A DNA stretch of 64,000 nt. It comes from Hymenobacter crusticola (GTDB taxonomy: Bacteria > Bacteroidota > Bacteroidia > Cytophagales > Hymenobacteraceae). The notes under the pieces were generated by a model. That model had not been told where the DNA came from, searched no databases, and was given only the letters and a program-made list of their open reading frames with translations. Position 1 is the first letter of the stretch. Each line of letters starts with the position of its first letter. Where the stretch lies: assembly GCF_002154225.1 (NCBI RefSeq), contig NZ_MTSE01000009.1:62001-126000 (forward strand), written 5' to 3'. A program made the position numbers and the translations under genes. Positions 15,841 to 22,699 of this stretch are shown here, piece by piece.

Positions 15841-16530
15841 ATGGCCATTACCGAATCGACTACTGCTCTTGCAAAAGACCAAGCCGATAACAAGCTCCGC
15901 ATCAAAGTGTGCGGGATGAAGTTTGCCGAGAACATTGCGGAAGTCGCCATGCTAGAACCCGACTTCCTAGGGTTCATCTTCGTGTCGTCTTCGTCGCGGT
16001 ACGTGGCCGATATTCTCGATCCGCGCCAACTGCGCGCGTTGCCGCTGAACATCAAGCGAGTAGGGGTGTTCGTCAATGAGACGTCGGCCACCATTCTGCG
16101 CTTGGCCGGGCAGTATGGACTGGATCTGGTGCAACTGCACGGCGAGGAGAAGCCAGAACAATGTGCTGAGTTGCAAGCTACTGGCTTGCCCGTGATGAAG
16201 GCTTTTCCCGTGGGAGAAACCTTCGACTTTGCAACACTGATGCCTTACGTGTCGAGCTGCACGTATTTCCTCTTCGACACCAAAACTGACTTGCGCGGCG
16301 GCAGCGGCCACACCTTCGATTGGAGCTTGCTGGAAAGCTATCCGCTTTCCATCCCTTACTTCCTGGCCGGCGGCATTGAGCTCAGCCACTTGCCGAAGCT
16401 TCAGGAACTTCAACTACCTGGCCTGTTTGCCGTGGATCTGAACAGCCGCTTTGAAACCGCTCCTGGCCTAAAAAACGTGGACTTGCTCTGCGAGATGCTG
16501 CTAGCGCTGCGCAATAAACCAATGAATTAG
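15841..16530 (+). CDS. trpF: Phosphoribosylanthranilate isomerase
   Basis: A 229-residue TIM-barrel isomerase (PRA to CdRP). The catalytic Cys is in KVCGMKFAENIAE, the barrel continues with FLGFIFVSSSSRYV, GVFVNE, LVQLHGEEKPEQC, catalytic-Asp region FLFDTK and the phosphate-binding FLAGGI and VDLNSRFE. The first 19 or so residues (MAITESTTALAKDQADNK) are not part of the barrel and could be a leader extension; an internal start cannot be excluded. It lies 21 bp after trpC. Confidence 0.95.
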   Translation: MAITESTTALAKDQADNKLRIKVCGMKFAENIAEVAMLEPDFLGFIFVSSSSRYVADILDPRQLRALPLNIKRVGVFVNETSATILRLAGQYGLDLVQLHGEEKPEQCAELQATGLPVMKAFPVGETFDFATLMPYVSSCTYFLFDTKTDLRGGSGHTFDWSLLESYPLSIPYFLAGGIELSHLPKLQELQLPGLFAVDLNSRFETAPGLKNVDLLCEMLLALRNKPMN

Positions 16531-16620
16531 AACGGTCATCCTTATTGCAAGGTGGAAGCCCAGTAGAGAAGGCAACGCTCCTACTAACGCAGCTCTCGCT
16601 TTGCAGCCGGAAGGACTGTT
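16531..16620. repeat. Inverted-repeat intergenic element between trpF and trpB
   Basis: The ends AACGGTCATCCTT (16531-16543) and GGAAGGACTGTT (16609-16620) are imperfect inverted copies, and the similarity continues inward (ATTGCAAGGTGGA against the reverse of TCTCGCTTTGCAGC). The element sits directly after the trpF stop codon. It resembles the AACGGTCAT-type dispersed repeats of Hymenobacter relatives, though only one copy is in this window. Confidence 0.5.
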
Positions 16621-16656
16621 AACAACGAAAACCTAGCTTTTCAATACCGAATTCCC

Positions 16657-17856
16657 ATGAACTATCAACCGAATGCCCGTGGCTACTACGGCGAGTTTGG
16701 CGGTGCCTACATTCCAGAGATGCTTTACCCCAACGTGGAAGAGCTGCAAGAGAATTACCTCCAAATCCTAGGTGACCCCGAATTTCAGCGCGAATACCAG
16801 AAGCTGCTGCGCGACTACGTTGGGCGGCCCACGCCGCTGTTTGAAGCCAAGCGCCTCTCGGCCAAGTACGGCACCCGGGTCTTTTTGAAGCGCGAGGATC
16901 TGTGCCACACCGGCGCCCACAAGGTCAACAACACGGTTGGGCAGATCCTGATGGCTCGGCGCCTGGGCAAAACGCGCATCATTGCGGAGACCGGTGCTGG
17001 CCAGCACGGCGTGGCCACGGCCACGGTTTGCGCACTGATGGGCATGGAGTGCATTGTGTACATGGGCAAAATCGACATGGAGCGGCAGCGGCCCAACGTA
17101 GAGCGCATGCGCCTACTCGGGGCCGAAGTGCGCGCCGCCGTGAGTGGTAGCCAAACGCTGAAAGATGCCACCAACGAAGCCATCCGCGACTGGATCAGCA
17201 ACCCCGTGGATACGCACTACATCATCGGTTCGGTGGTAGGCCCGCACCCGTACCCCGATTTGGTGGCCCGGCTGCAATCAGTGATTAGCGAAGAAATGCG
17301 TAAGCAGCTGCACGAAGAGCTAGGTCGTGAACTGCCTGACTACGTGGTAGCGTGCGTGGGGGGCGGCTCTAATGCGGCCGGTGCCTTCTATCATTTCCTC
17401 GACGAGCCTTCCGTTAAGCTCATTGCCGTGGAAGCAGCCGGGCACGGCATCAGCTCGGGGCACTCGGCGGCTACTTCGGTGCTCGGAAAGCCAGGCATCA
17501 TCCACGGCTCGCGCACCTTGCTCATGCAAGACGAGCACGGCCAGATTACGGAACCGTATTCCCTTTCCGCAGGCCTCGATTATCCAGGCATCGGGCCGTT
17601 GCACGCCTTCCTCGGTACGTCGGGCCGGGCTAGGTTTATCAGCATCGAAGACGAGCAGGCCCTGTACTCCGTAGCGGAACTGAGCCGCTTGGAAGGGATC
17701 ATTCCGGCCCTGGAAACGGCGCACGCCCTAGCGGCGCTGCCCCAGCTAGGTGCGGGCCCGGAGGATGTGGTGGTGGTAAACCTCTCCGGCCGCGGCGACA
17801 AGGACCTTGCGACTTACCTTCAATTCGCTGACAAACTGAACTCCTACGACTTCTAA
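16657..17856 (+). CDS. trpB: Tryptophan synthase beta chain
   Basis: A 399-residue PLP enzyme that makes tryptophan from indole and serine. The PLP lysine is in the canonical REDLCHTGAHKVNNTVGQ motif, the phosphate of PLP is held by the CVGGGSNAAGAFYHF loop, and the substrate loop AETGAGQHGVATAT is intact. The beginning GYYGEFGGAYIPEML is typical of TrpB1 proteins. It ends 11 bp before trpA, consistent with formation of the alpha2-beta2 channel complex. Confidence 0.98.
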   Translation: MNYQPNARGYYGEFGGAYIPEMLYPNVEELQENYLQILGDPEFQREYQKLLRDYVGRPTPLFEAKRLSAKYGTRVFLKREDLCHTGAHKVNNTVGQILMARRLGKTRIIAETGAGQHGVATATVCALMGMECIVYMGKIDMERQRPNVERMRLLGAEVRAAVSGSQTLKDATNEAIRDWISNPVDTHYIIGSVVGPHPYPDLVARLQSVISEEMRKQLHEELGRELPDYVVACVGGGSNAAGAFYHFLDEPSVKLIAVEAAGHGISSGHSAATSVLGKPGIIHGSRTLLMQDEHGQITEPYSLSAGLDYPGIGPLHAFLGTSGRARFISIEDEQALYSVAELSRLEGIIPALETAHALAALPQLGAGPEDVVVVNLSGRGDKDLATYLQFADKLNSYDF

Positions 17857-17867
17857 GCTGCTGCTCC

Positions 17868-18650
17868 GTGGAAAACCGCATCGCCAACGCTTTTGCCAAA
17901 AAGCAGAACCATCTGCTCAACGTATACCTCACCGCTGGCTATCCTACGCTCGACGCCACCGTGCCGCTCATCGAAACCCTCGCTAGCTCCGGTGCCGACC
18001 TGATCGAAATTGGCATGCCGTTCTCCGATCCGCTGGCCGATGGCCCGGTGATTCAGGCGAGCAGTACAGCCGCTTTGCTCAACGGCATGAACCTGTGGGT
18101 GTTATTTGCGCAGCTCAAAGACATTCGGCAGCGCGTGCCCGAAACGCCGATCTTGCTGATGGGCTACCTAAACCCGGTGATGCAATTCGGTATGGAAAAC
18201 TTCTGTCGCGAAGCCGCTGCTGCTGGCGTCGATGGCTTGATTCTGCCCGATCTACCCCTAGCCGAGTACGAAGAAGAGTACCAAGATGTCTTCCGGCGCC
18301 ACAATCTGCGACCGGTGTTCCTTATTACGCCCCAAACCTCGCCCGAGCGCATCCGCCGCATCGATGCCCTAACGGAGTCTTTCCTGTATCTCGTGTCGGG
18401 CCCCGGCACGACGGGCGGTGGCACCACGCAAGATCCCACCAAGCAGGAGGCGTACTTCGAGCGCATCGCCGCTATGAACTTGCGCAACCCGCGCCTCATC
18501 GGCTTCGGTATCGGCGACAAAACGTCCTTTGATCGAGCCTGCCGCTACGCTGAAGGTGCCATCATTGGTTCCGCCTTTATCAAGGCGCTCGAAGGCAAAG
18601 AAGATGCGCCCGCCGCGGCGCGGGAGTTTGTGGAATCAGTTCTAAACTAA
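17868..18650 (+). CDS. trpA: Tryptophan synthase alpha chain
   Basis: A 260-residue TIM-barrel subunit that splits indole-3-glycerol phosphate and passes indole to TrpB. Key stretches are YLTAGYP, LIEIGMPFSDPLADGPVIQ (catalytic Glu and Asp60-type region), GLILPDLPLAEYEEE, FLITPQTSPERI, YLVSGPGTTGG and IGFGIGDK, with the phosphate loop AIIGSAFIKAL. The start is a GTG at 17868, 11 bp after the trpB stop; no ATG lies close upstream. Confidence 0.97.
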   Translation: MENRIANAFAKKQNHLLNVYLTAGYPTLDATVPLIETLASSGADLIEIGMPFSDPLADGPVIQASSTAALLNGMNLWVLFAQLKDIRQRVPETPILLMGYLNPVMQFGMENFCREAAAAGVDGLILPDLPLAEYEEEYQDVFRRHNLRPVFLITPQTSPERIRRIDALTESFLYLVSGPGTTGGGTTQDPTKQEAYFERIAAMNLRNPRLIGFGIGDKTSFDRACRYAEGAIIGSAFIKALEGKEDAPAAAREFVESVLN

Positions 18651-18652
18651 CA

Positions 18653-18727
18653 TTTCTCGCAGCGATAGCGCAGAGGCACGCCGTGAGCAACCTCTGCGCT
18701 ACCGCTGCGGTCCTCAGCGGGAAATAA
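18653..18727. repeat. Interspersed CGCAGAGG-type repeat, copy B
   Basis: About 75 bp filling nearly the whole gap between trpA and the DAHP synthase gene. It has CGCAGAGG and CCTCTGCG as inverted blocks and ends GCGGGAAATAA three bases before the next ATG. It is the shorter relative of the element at 10429-10527. Confidence 0.7.
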
Positions 18728-18730
18728 ATC

Positions 18731-19744
18731 ATGCTCATTCAGCTAGAACAGTCCATCAGCGAAGCCGCCAAAGCGGATATCATCGCTTATATTAAGAACA
18801 TCAAGTACAAAGTCACGGAGGTAACTACCCAGCGGGCGCATTACCTCGTGGGCATCGGTAAAAGTGAGTTCGACCTGCGTCCCCTAGGTCAGCTGCCGGG
18901 CATCCACGATATCCACCGCGTCTCCGACGACTACAAGCTGGTGAGCCGCAAGTGGCGCGTGCGCCCAACCGTCCTCGACCTAGGTGACGGCGTACGTATT
19001 GGCGAAGGCTCTCTGAGCTTGGTGGCTGGCCCATGCAGCATCGAAAGCGAAGAGCAGATGGAGAAGATCATGCAGCACCTCGTTGATAACGACGTGCGCC
19101 TGATGCGGGGCGGGGTGTTCAAACCTAGGTCATCGCCATATTCCTTCCGCGGCCTGGGCATGGAGGGCTTGAAGCAATTCCACCAGATGGCCCGCGCCCG
19201 CGGCATCAAAATCGTGACGGAGGTAATGCAGGTGTCGCAGGTGGAAGAAATGCACGACTACGTCGACGTGTTCCAGGTAGGCGCCCGTAACACGCAAAAC
19301 TTTAATTTGCTTGATGCCCTGGGAGGCGTGGATAAGCCAGTGCTCATCAAGCGTGGCATCTCGGGCACCATTGAAGAGCTGTTGTCGTCGGCCGAGTACG
19401 TTTTCTCGGGCGGCAACGAAAAGCTGATTCTCTGCGAGCGAGGCATCCGGACCTTCGAAACGGCCAGCCGCAACACGCTCGACCTCAATGCTATTCCGAT
19501 TCTGAAAGAGAAAACTCACCTGCCCGTGATGGTTGACCCGTCGCACGGCATCGGCATCCGCGACTACGTGGCACCGATGGCGCTAGCAGGCGTGATGGCT
19601 GGCGCCGACGGCATTCTCTACGAAGCCCACGAAAAGCCCGAGGAAGCCGCTTCTGACGGCCAGCAGACCCTCAACTTTGCTGAGTCGGCTCGCTTGATCC
19701 GTAATCTGCGCAAGGTGTACGCCGTGCGACAAGAGCTCGAATAG
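18731..19744 (+). CDS. aroF: 3-deoxy-7-phosphoheptulonate synthase (type I-beta)
   Basis: A 337-residue DAHP synthase, the entry step to aromatic amino acids (PEP plus erythrose-4-phosphate). An N-terminal ferredoxin-like regulatory domain (about 1-70, MLIQLEQSISEAAKADIIAYIKN..) precedes the barrel, as in the Thermotoga-type enzymes. Barrel motifs are SLVAGPCSIESEEQM, MRGGVFKPRSSPYSF, VFQVGARNTQNFNLL, VLIKRG, LCERGIRTFE and PVMVDPSHGIGIR. It is the last gene of the trp unit, so aromatic precursor supply should respond to the same attenuator. A chorismate mutase domain is absent. Confidence 0.93.
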   Translation: MLIQLEQSISEAAKADIIAYIKNIKYKVTEVTTQRAHYLVGIGKSEFDLRPLGQLPGIHDIHRVSDDYKLVSRKWRVRPTVLDLGDGVRIGEGSLSLVAGPCSIESEEQMEKIMQHLVDNDVRLMRGGVFKPRSSPYSFRGLGMEGLKQFHQMARARGIKIVTEVMQVSQVEEMHDYVDVFQVGARNTQNFNLLDALGGVDKPVLIKRGISGTIEELLSSAEYVFSGGNEKLILCERGIRTFETASRNTLDLNAIPILKEKTHLPVMVDPSHGIGIRDYVAPMALAGVMAGADGILYEAHEKPEEAASDGQQTLNFAESARLIRNLRKVYAVRQELE

Positions 19745-19791
19745 CTGAGCCACGATTACGTCGGCTTCTCTTCTGATTCTTAACAAAACCC

Positions 19792-19835
19792 AGGGCTAGT
19801 TGCAAGGAGGTGATAAGCGTCTTGCAACTAGCCCT
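19792..19835 (+). terminator. Terminator hairpin after the trp operon
   Basis: A perfect 15-bp stem, AGGGCTAGTTGCAAG (19792-19806) with CTTGCAACTAGCCCT (19821-19835), separated by a 14-nt loop, 48 bp after the aroF stop. The T-run is poor, so termination may be partial, but it is the only strong hairpin at the operon's end. Confidence 0.65.
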
Positions 19836-19990
19836 ACTCGTTTACACGTATAAAAAGTGTTACGAAAATATTATAGAGTTTTTTGAATACGCGGTATTCC
19901 TCAAATAGACCCTAGATTCGAGGGTATTAATTTAAGGAATTGTTAATACTTGAGCTTGCTGGCTTAAATTTTAATAGGGGTAAGCTCGAC

Positions 19991-20011
19991 TTTTTAACAA
20001 CTTGTTAAAAA
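19991..20011. promoter_or_regulatory. 21-bp AT-rich palindrome upstream of phhA
   Basis: The arms TTTTTAACAA and TTGTTAAAAA flank a single C. It lies about 50 bp upstream of the -7 element of the phhA promoter in an AT-rich 150-bp stretch. It has the shape of an operator for a dimeric regulator; no such regulator is encoded next to it. Confidence 0.4.
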
Positions 20012-20062
20012 ACAACCTCAAAAACTTGAGTATAGGGCGTACAACTTGTTTATAAATCTTTT

Positions 20063-20070
20063 TATCTTTG
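20063..20070 (+). promoter_or_regulatory. -7 element of the phhA leader promoter
   Basis: TATCTTTG matches the Bacteroidota TAnnTTTG -7 consensus and is identical to the one in the trp promoter. A TTG at 20046-20048 is only 14 nt upstream, closer than the usual -33 spacing, so the -33 element is uncertain. Confidence 0.6.
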
Positions 20071-20078
20071 CTATCACT

Positions 20079-20171
20079 ATGCGACACCAAGCTGTGCAAT
20101 GCCTAAGTAATATGATTACCAAGCGCTTTAAGCGCACTGGGGTCGGGCTTTATTGTCAGTACGGAAGCTAG
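20079..20171 (+). CDS. Possible phhA leader peptide
   Basis: A 30-codon ORF starting 9 nt after the -7 element, with a second in-frame ATG at 20112. It ends with TAG at 20169, before the terminator. It contains one Phe codon (20127) and two Tyr codons (20151, 20160) but no tandem run, so its sensing role is weakly supported. It overlaps the segment (20144-20151) that can compete with the terminator. Confidence 0.4.
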   Translation: MRHQAVQCLSNMITKRFKRTGVGLYCQYGS

Positions 20172-20236
20172 AAGCAAATGCAACTAATCCTCTGAACCGC
20201 AAAGCCCGATCCTTTACAGGAAACGGGCTTTTTTTA
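20144..20236 (+). promoter_or_regulatory. Attenuator-like leader of phhA: antiterminator versus terminator
   Basis: Three short segments form two exclusive pairings. AAAGCCCG at 20201-20208 can pair with CGGGCTTT at 20224-20231, which is followed by a T-run (terminator). It can equally pair with an identical CGGGCTTT at 20144-20151 (antiterminator). This lies between the promoter and the phhA start at 20259 and therefore can gate expression of the gene. Confidence 0.75.
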
Positions 20237-20258
20237 TTTCTCTCTATCCATTACGACC

Positions 20259-21005
20259 ATGTTTCAGCAACCTTATGACCGGTACACCGCCCAAGATCAA
20301 CTCGTCTGGAAGGTACTGTTCGACCGCCAAACCGCTGTGCTTCACAAACGCGCGGCCTCCGCGTTTGTTGAAGGGCTAGCTCGTATTGGTTTTAATCGAC
20401 ATGCTATTCCTGTTTTCTCGGAGGTAAGTCAGCGCCTGCGTGCTGCTACTGGCTGGGAACTCACGGCCGTGCCAGGCCGGGTAGAGGACGCTACCTTTTT
20501 TGCTATGCTGGCTGAGCGTAAGTTTCCGGCTACCATGTGGCTGCGCAGCATGGATCAGTTTGACTTTGTGAAGGAGCCTGACCTGTTTCATGACGTGTTC
20601 GGCCACGTGCCGCTGCTCATGGATACTACCTTCGCTAACTTTTTGCACTTACTGGGCAAAACGGCCTTGCAGCACTTGAACGATGCGGATGCCTTGCGCC
20701 GTTTGCGGGCACTGTATGGCTACACGGTCCAGTTTGGACTGGTAATGGAAGATGGGAAGCCGCGCATCTACGGCGCTGGTTTGCTGTCGTCGTCGCTCGA
20801 AACGCACCACTGCGTACACGAAGACACACCCCGTCAGCCTTTTGGCCTTACAGCGGTGCTGGATACCAACTACACGGAGGAACGCTTGCAAGAGCAATAC
20901 TTCGTGCTGAACTCCTGGGAACAATTAACCGATATTGTAACCGACCTAGCTATCTTATTAGTTACAGCCACCGTTGGTGCTTGGGAGCTGAAAGCTGCCT
21001 GCTAG
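20259..21005 (+). CDS. phhA: Phenylalanine 4-monooxygenase (iron ligand altered)
   Basis: A 248-residue aromatic amino acid hydroxylase, converting Phe to Tyr with a tetrahydropterin. Two iron-binding histidines are in HDVFGHVPLL (His111, His116), with the family motif RIYGAGLLSSS after them. The expected third ligand, Glu of the TVEFGL motif, is Gln158 here (YTVQFGLV), 42 residues after His116 as in the bacterial enzymes. Whether the protein still hydroxylates Phe is therefore open. The length fits short bacterial PhhA proteins. No pterin dehydratase gene (phhB) is adjacent. Expression is probably set by the attenuator upstream. Confidence 0.88.
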   Translation: MFQQPYDRYTAQDQLVWKVLFDRQTAVLHKRAASAFVEGLARIGFNRHAIPVFSEVSQRLRAATGWELTAVPGRVEDATFFAMLAERKFPATMWLRSMDQFDFVKEPDLFHDVFGHVPLLMDTTFANFLHLLGKTALQHLNDADALRRLRALYGYTVQFGLVMEDGKPRIYGAGLLSSSLETHHCVHEDTPRQPFGLTAVLDTNYTEERLQEQYFVLNSWEQLTDIVTDLAILLVTATVGAWELKAAC

Positions 21006-21027
21006 TTGCTTACCTATAGTAGATAAG

Positions 21028-21066
21028 AAAACGCCGGTTATCCCGAGGTAGGGTGACCGGCGTTTT
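21028..21066. terminator. Bidirectional terminator between phhA and the Mpo1-like gene
   Basis: An 11-bp stem, AAAACGCCGGT-type arm at 21028-21038 and ACCGGCGTTTT at 21056-21066, with a 17-nt loop. A and T runs on the two sides let it serve both converging genes. Confidence 0.75.
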
Positions 21067-21093
21067 GCGTGGGCGAGAACCTAGGTGCCGCGC

Positions 21094-21564
21094 CTAATAA
21101 CGCCAGCCAAGCCGCTCATATACAAAGTGCAGAAGCCATACCGGACCAATCAGCAAAAACTGCAAGTCTTTCAGGAAGCTAGGTTTTTTGCCTTCAATCT
21201 TGTGGCCCCAAAACTGACCAACCCAGGCCAGCACGAAGATGATGAGGCACACAGCCCAGAGCGGCAGCGGCGCACCAGCCTCGACTATGCGCAAGCCCGC
21301 CGCCATAACGGCCCAAATGAGCACCATGCCCAAGGCTAACCGCACGGAAAGGCGCAGATAATACAGCACGGCCAGCGCCATCACCAGCGTAGCCCAGTTG
21401 ACCCACGGCCCGGCCGCTTGCATGAAGTTCGGAACGGGTACCGACCACAGCAAACCTAGGAGGCTAAACATGATCAGCGGCACGCAAATCCAATGCACGC
21501 GCTTGTTGGTTGGGTTTTGGTGGCTTTCGCCATACTCGGCTAGCAGGATAGGTAAGTTGCTCAT
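21094..21564 (-). CDS. Mpo1-like (DUF962/YGL010w) membrane protein
   Basis: A 156-residue integral membrane protein of the Mpo1/DUF962 family, whose yeast member is an iron-dependent dioxygenase that shortens 2-hydroxy fatty acids. The start MSNLPILLAEYGESHQNPTNKRVHWICVP.. has the conserved His of the family (HQNPTNK and VHWICVP), and a third conserved His appears in FWGHKIEGKKPSF. Four membrane segments are visible (about 24-43, 52-68, 73-95, 100-118). It is monocistronic, between two terminators. The enzymatic role in bacteria is inferred from the family only. Confidence 0.85.
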   Translation of the reverse strand: MSNLPILLAEYGESHQNPTNKRVHWICVPLIMFSLLGLLWSVPVPNFMQAAGPWVNWATLVMALAVLYYLRLSVRLALGMVLIWAVMAAGLRIVEAGAPLPLWAVCLIIFVLAWVGQFWGHKIEGKKPSFLKDLQFLLIGPVWLLHFVYERLGWRY

Positions 21565-21641
21565 AATCGGGTGGGTAGGAGGGTATAGCTAAATTTAAGT
21601 GTTTTTCGTTTTTCCCGCTTATGAAAGTTAGGAAGCAAAAA

Positions 21642-21669
21642 AGCCCCGTCGAACTGCTTCGACGGGGCT
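21642..21669 (-). terminator. Terminator of the dienelactone hydrolase gene
   Basis: An 11-bp stem, AGCCCCGTCGA and TCGACGGGGCT, with a 6-nt loop; read on the minus strand it is followed by a run of T. It lies 32 bp after the stop codon of the gene at 21701-22555. Confidence 0.85.
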
Positions 21670-21700
21670 CTAAAGGGAAGTGGCAGCTGCGTTAAAAAAG

Positions 21701-22555
21701 CTAGGCTTTCAACTTGAAGTTCTTGCGCAAATAATCAACCGTAGCGGCGTGCGCTTCGGCGGCGTATTTCTGGTTGAACTTTGGGTTGGAGGGATTGGCG
21801 AAAGCATGGTCGGCGTCGTAGCTCTTGATGGTTACTTTCTTCTTGGCGGCAGCCATGTCTTTCTGAAACTGACCGACAACCTCGGGGTTAATCCACTTGT
21901 CCTGAGTGCCGAAGATGCCGAGTACGTCGGTATTCAGGGTCTTAAGCTTCGCGACGTCTTTCTCTGGCATGCCATAGTACATCACGCAGCCCACGTCTTT
22001 CGAGCCGGCGAGCAGAGCCGTTTGCAGCGACCAACCCCCGCCGAAGCACCAGCCTACCGAGGCAATTTGCGCCTTGGGGCCAGCATACAGGATGGCGCCT
22101 TTAATGATGTTCTGCGCCCGGTCGGTCTGTACGCCTTGCATGAGCTTACCGGCTTCTTCGGGGGTACTGGCAACTTGGCCGTCGTAAAGATCTAGTGCGA
22201 TGATATTTACACCTTTTAGCTCACTGGCAAACGTGCTGCATTCCTTCTTAATGTAGTCGTTCAGGCCCCACCATTCATGAATGACAAATAGGTACTTATC
22301 CGAGCGAATAGCGCTCTTGATTTCGAAGCCGTGCCCCGTTTTGCCATCCGGCGTCTTGAACTCAATAGCTTCACCTTGGCCTGCGTAGGTGTAAGGCAGA
22401 GGCGCATCGTGGCCGCCCGAAAAGTCTTCGTTGGAAGCTAGCATGGCGAAGGCCTCGGTGGCGGTAGATGGCTTGGCGCAACAGCTCATCGATTGGGCCG
22501 AAGCCACAGATACCACGCTCAAAAGCGCAGCGCAAAGGGTCCAGAGTTTTTTCAT
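21701..22555 (-). CDS. Dienelactone hydrolase family protein, exported
   Basis: A 284-residue alpha/beta hydrolase. The signal peptide MKKLWTLCAALLSVVSVASAQ sends it to the periplasm. The catalytic triad expected for this family is visible: Cys in GWCFGGGWS, Asp in FGTQDKWINPE and His in YDADHAFANP. Dienelactone hydrolases use a Cys nucleophile; exported versions in Bacteroidota have unknown substrates. The region upstream of the catalytic domain (CCAKPSTATEAFAMLASNE..) has a Cys pair of unknown use. Single gene with its own terminator. Confidence 0.9.
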   Translation of the reverse strand: MKKLWTLCAALLSVVSVASAQSMSCCAKPSTATEAFAMLASNEDFSGGHDAPLPYTYAGQGEAIEFKTPDGKTGHGFEIKSAIRSDKYLFVIHEWWGLNDYIKKECSTFASELKGVNIIALDLYDGQVASTPEEAGKLMQGVQTDRAQNIIKGAILYAGPKAQIASVGWCFGGGWSLQTALLAGSKDVGCVMYYGMPEKDVAKLKTLNTDVLGIFGTQDKWINPEVVGQFQKDMAAAKKKVTIKSYDADHAFANPSNPKFNQKYAAEAHAATVDYLRKNFKLKA

Positions 22556-22611
22556 GAAATGGATAAGGGGAAATGGTAGAACAAAACCGGCAACCTGAGT
22601 ACGGCAAGAAA

Positions 22612-22649
22612 CCGCCTGTCATTCCCCATACTATTGGAATAACAGGCGG
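22612..22649 (-). terminator. Terminator of the UbiB-family gene
   Basis: An imperfect long hairpin (CCGCCTGTCATTCC on one side, TTGGAATAACAGGCGG on the other; one mismatch) 51-88 bp after the UbiB stop codon on the minus strand, between that gene and the next. Confidence 0.6.
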
Positions 22650-22699
22650 ACTCTCACAGCGTCCAGGCGACCGGTATAGCCCTAAACTAATAAAGCTCC

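Noticed and set aside
20079..20171. A strong Phe/Tyr leader peptide of the tandem-codon type
   Set aside because: It has only one Phe and two separated Tyr codons, so the codon-sensing claim is not supported even though the hairpin switch itself is; it is listed only as a possible leader.
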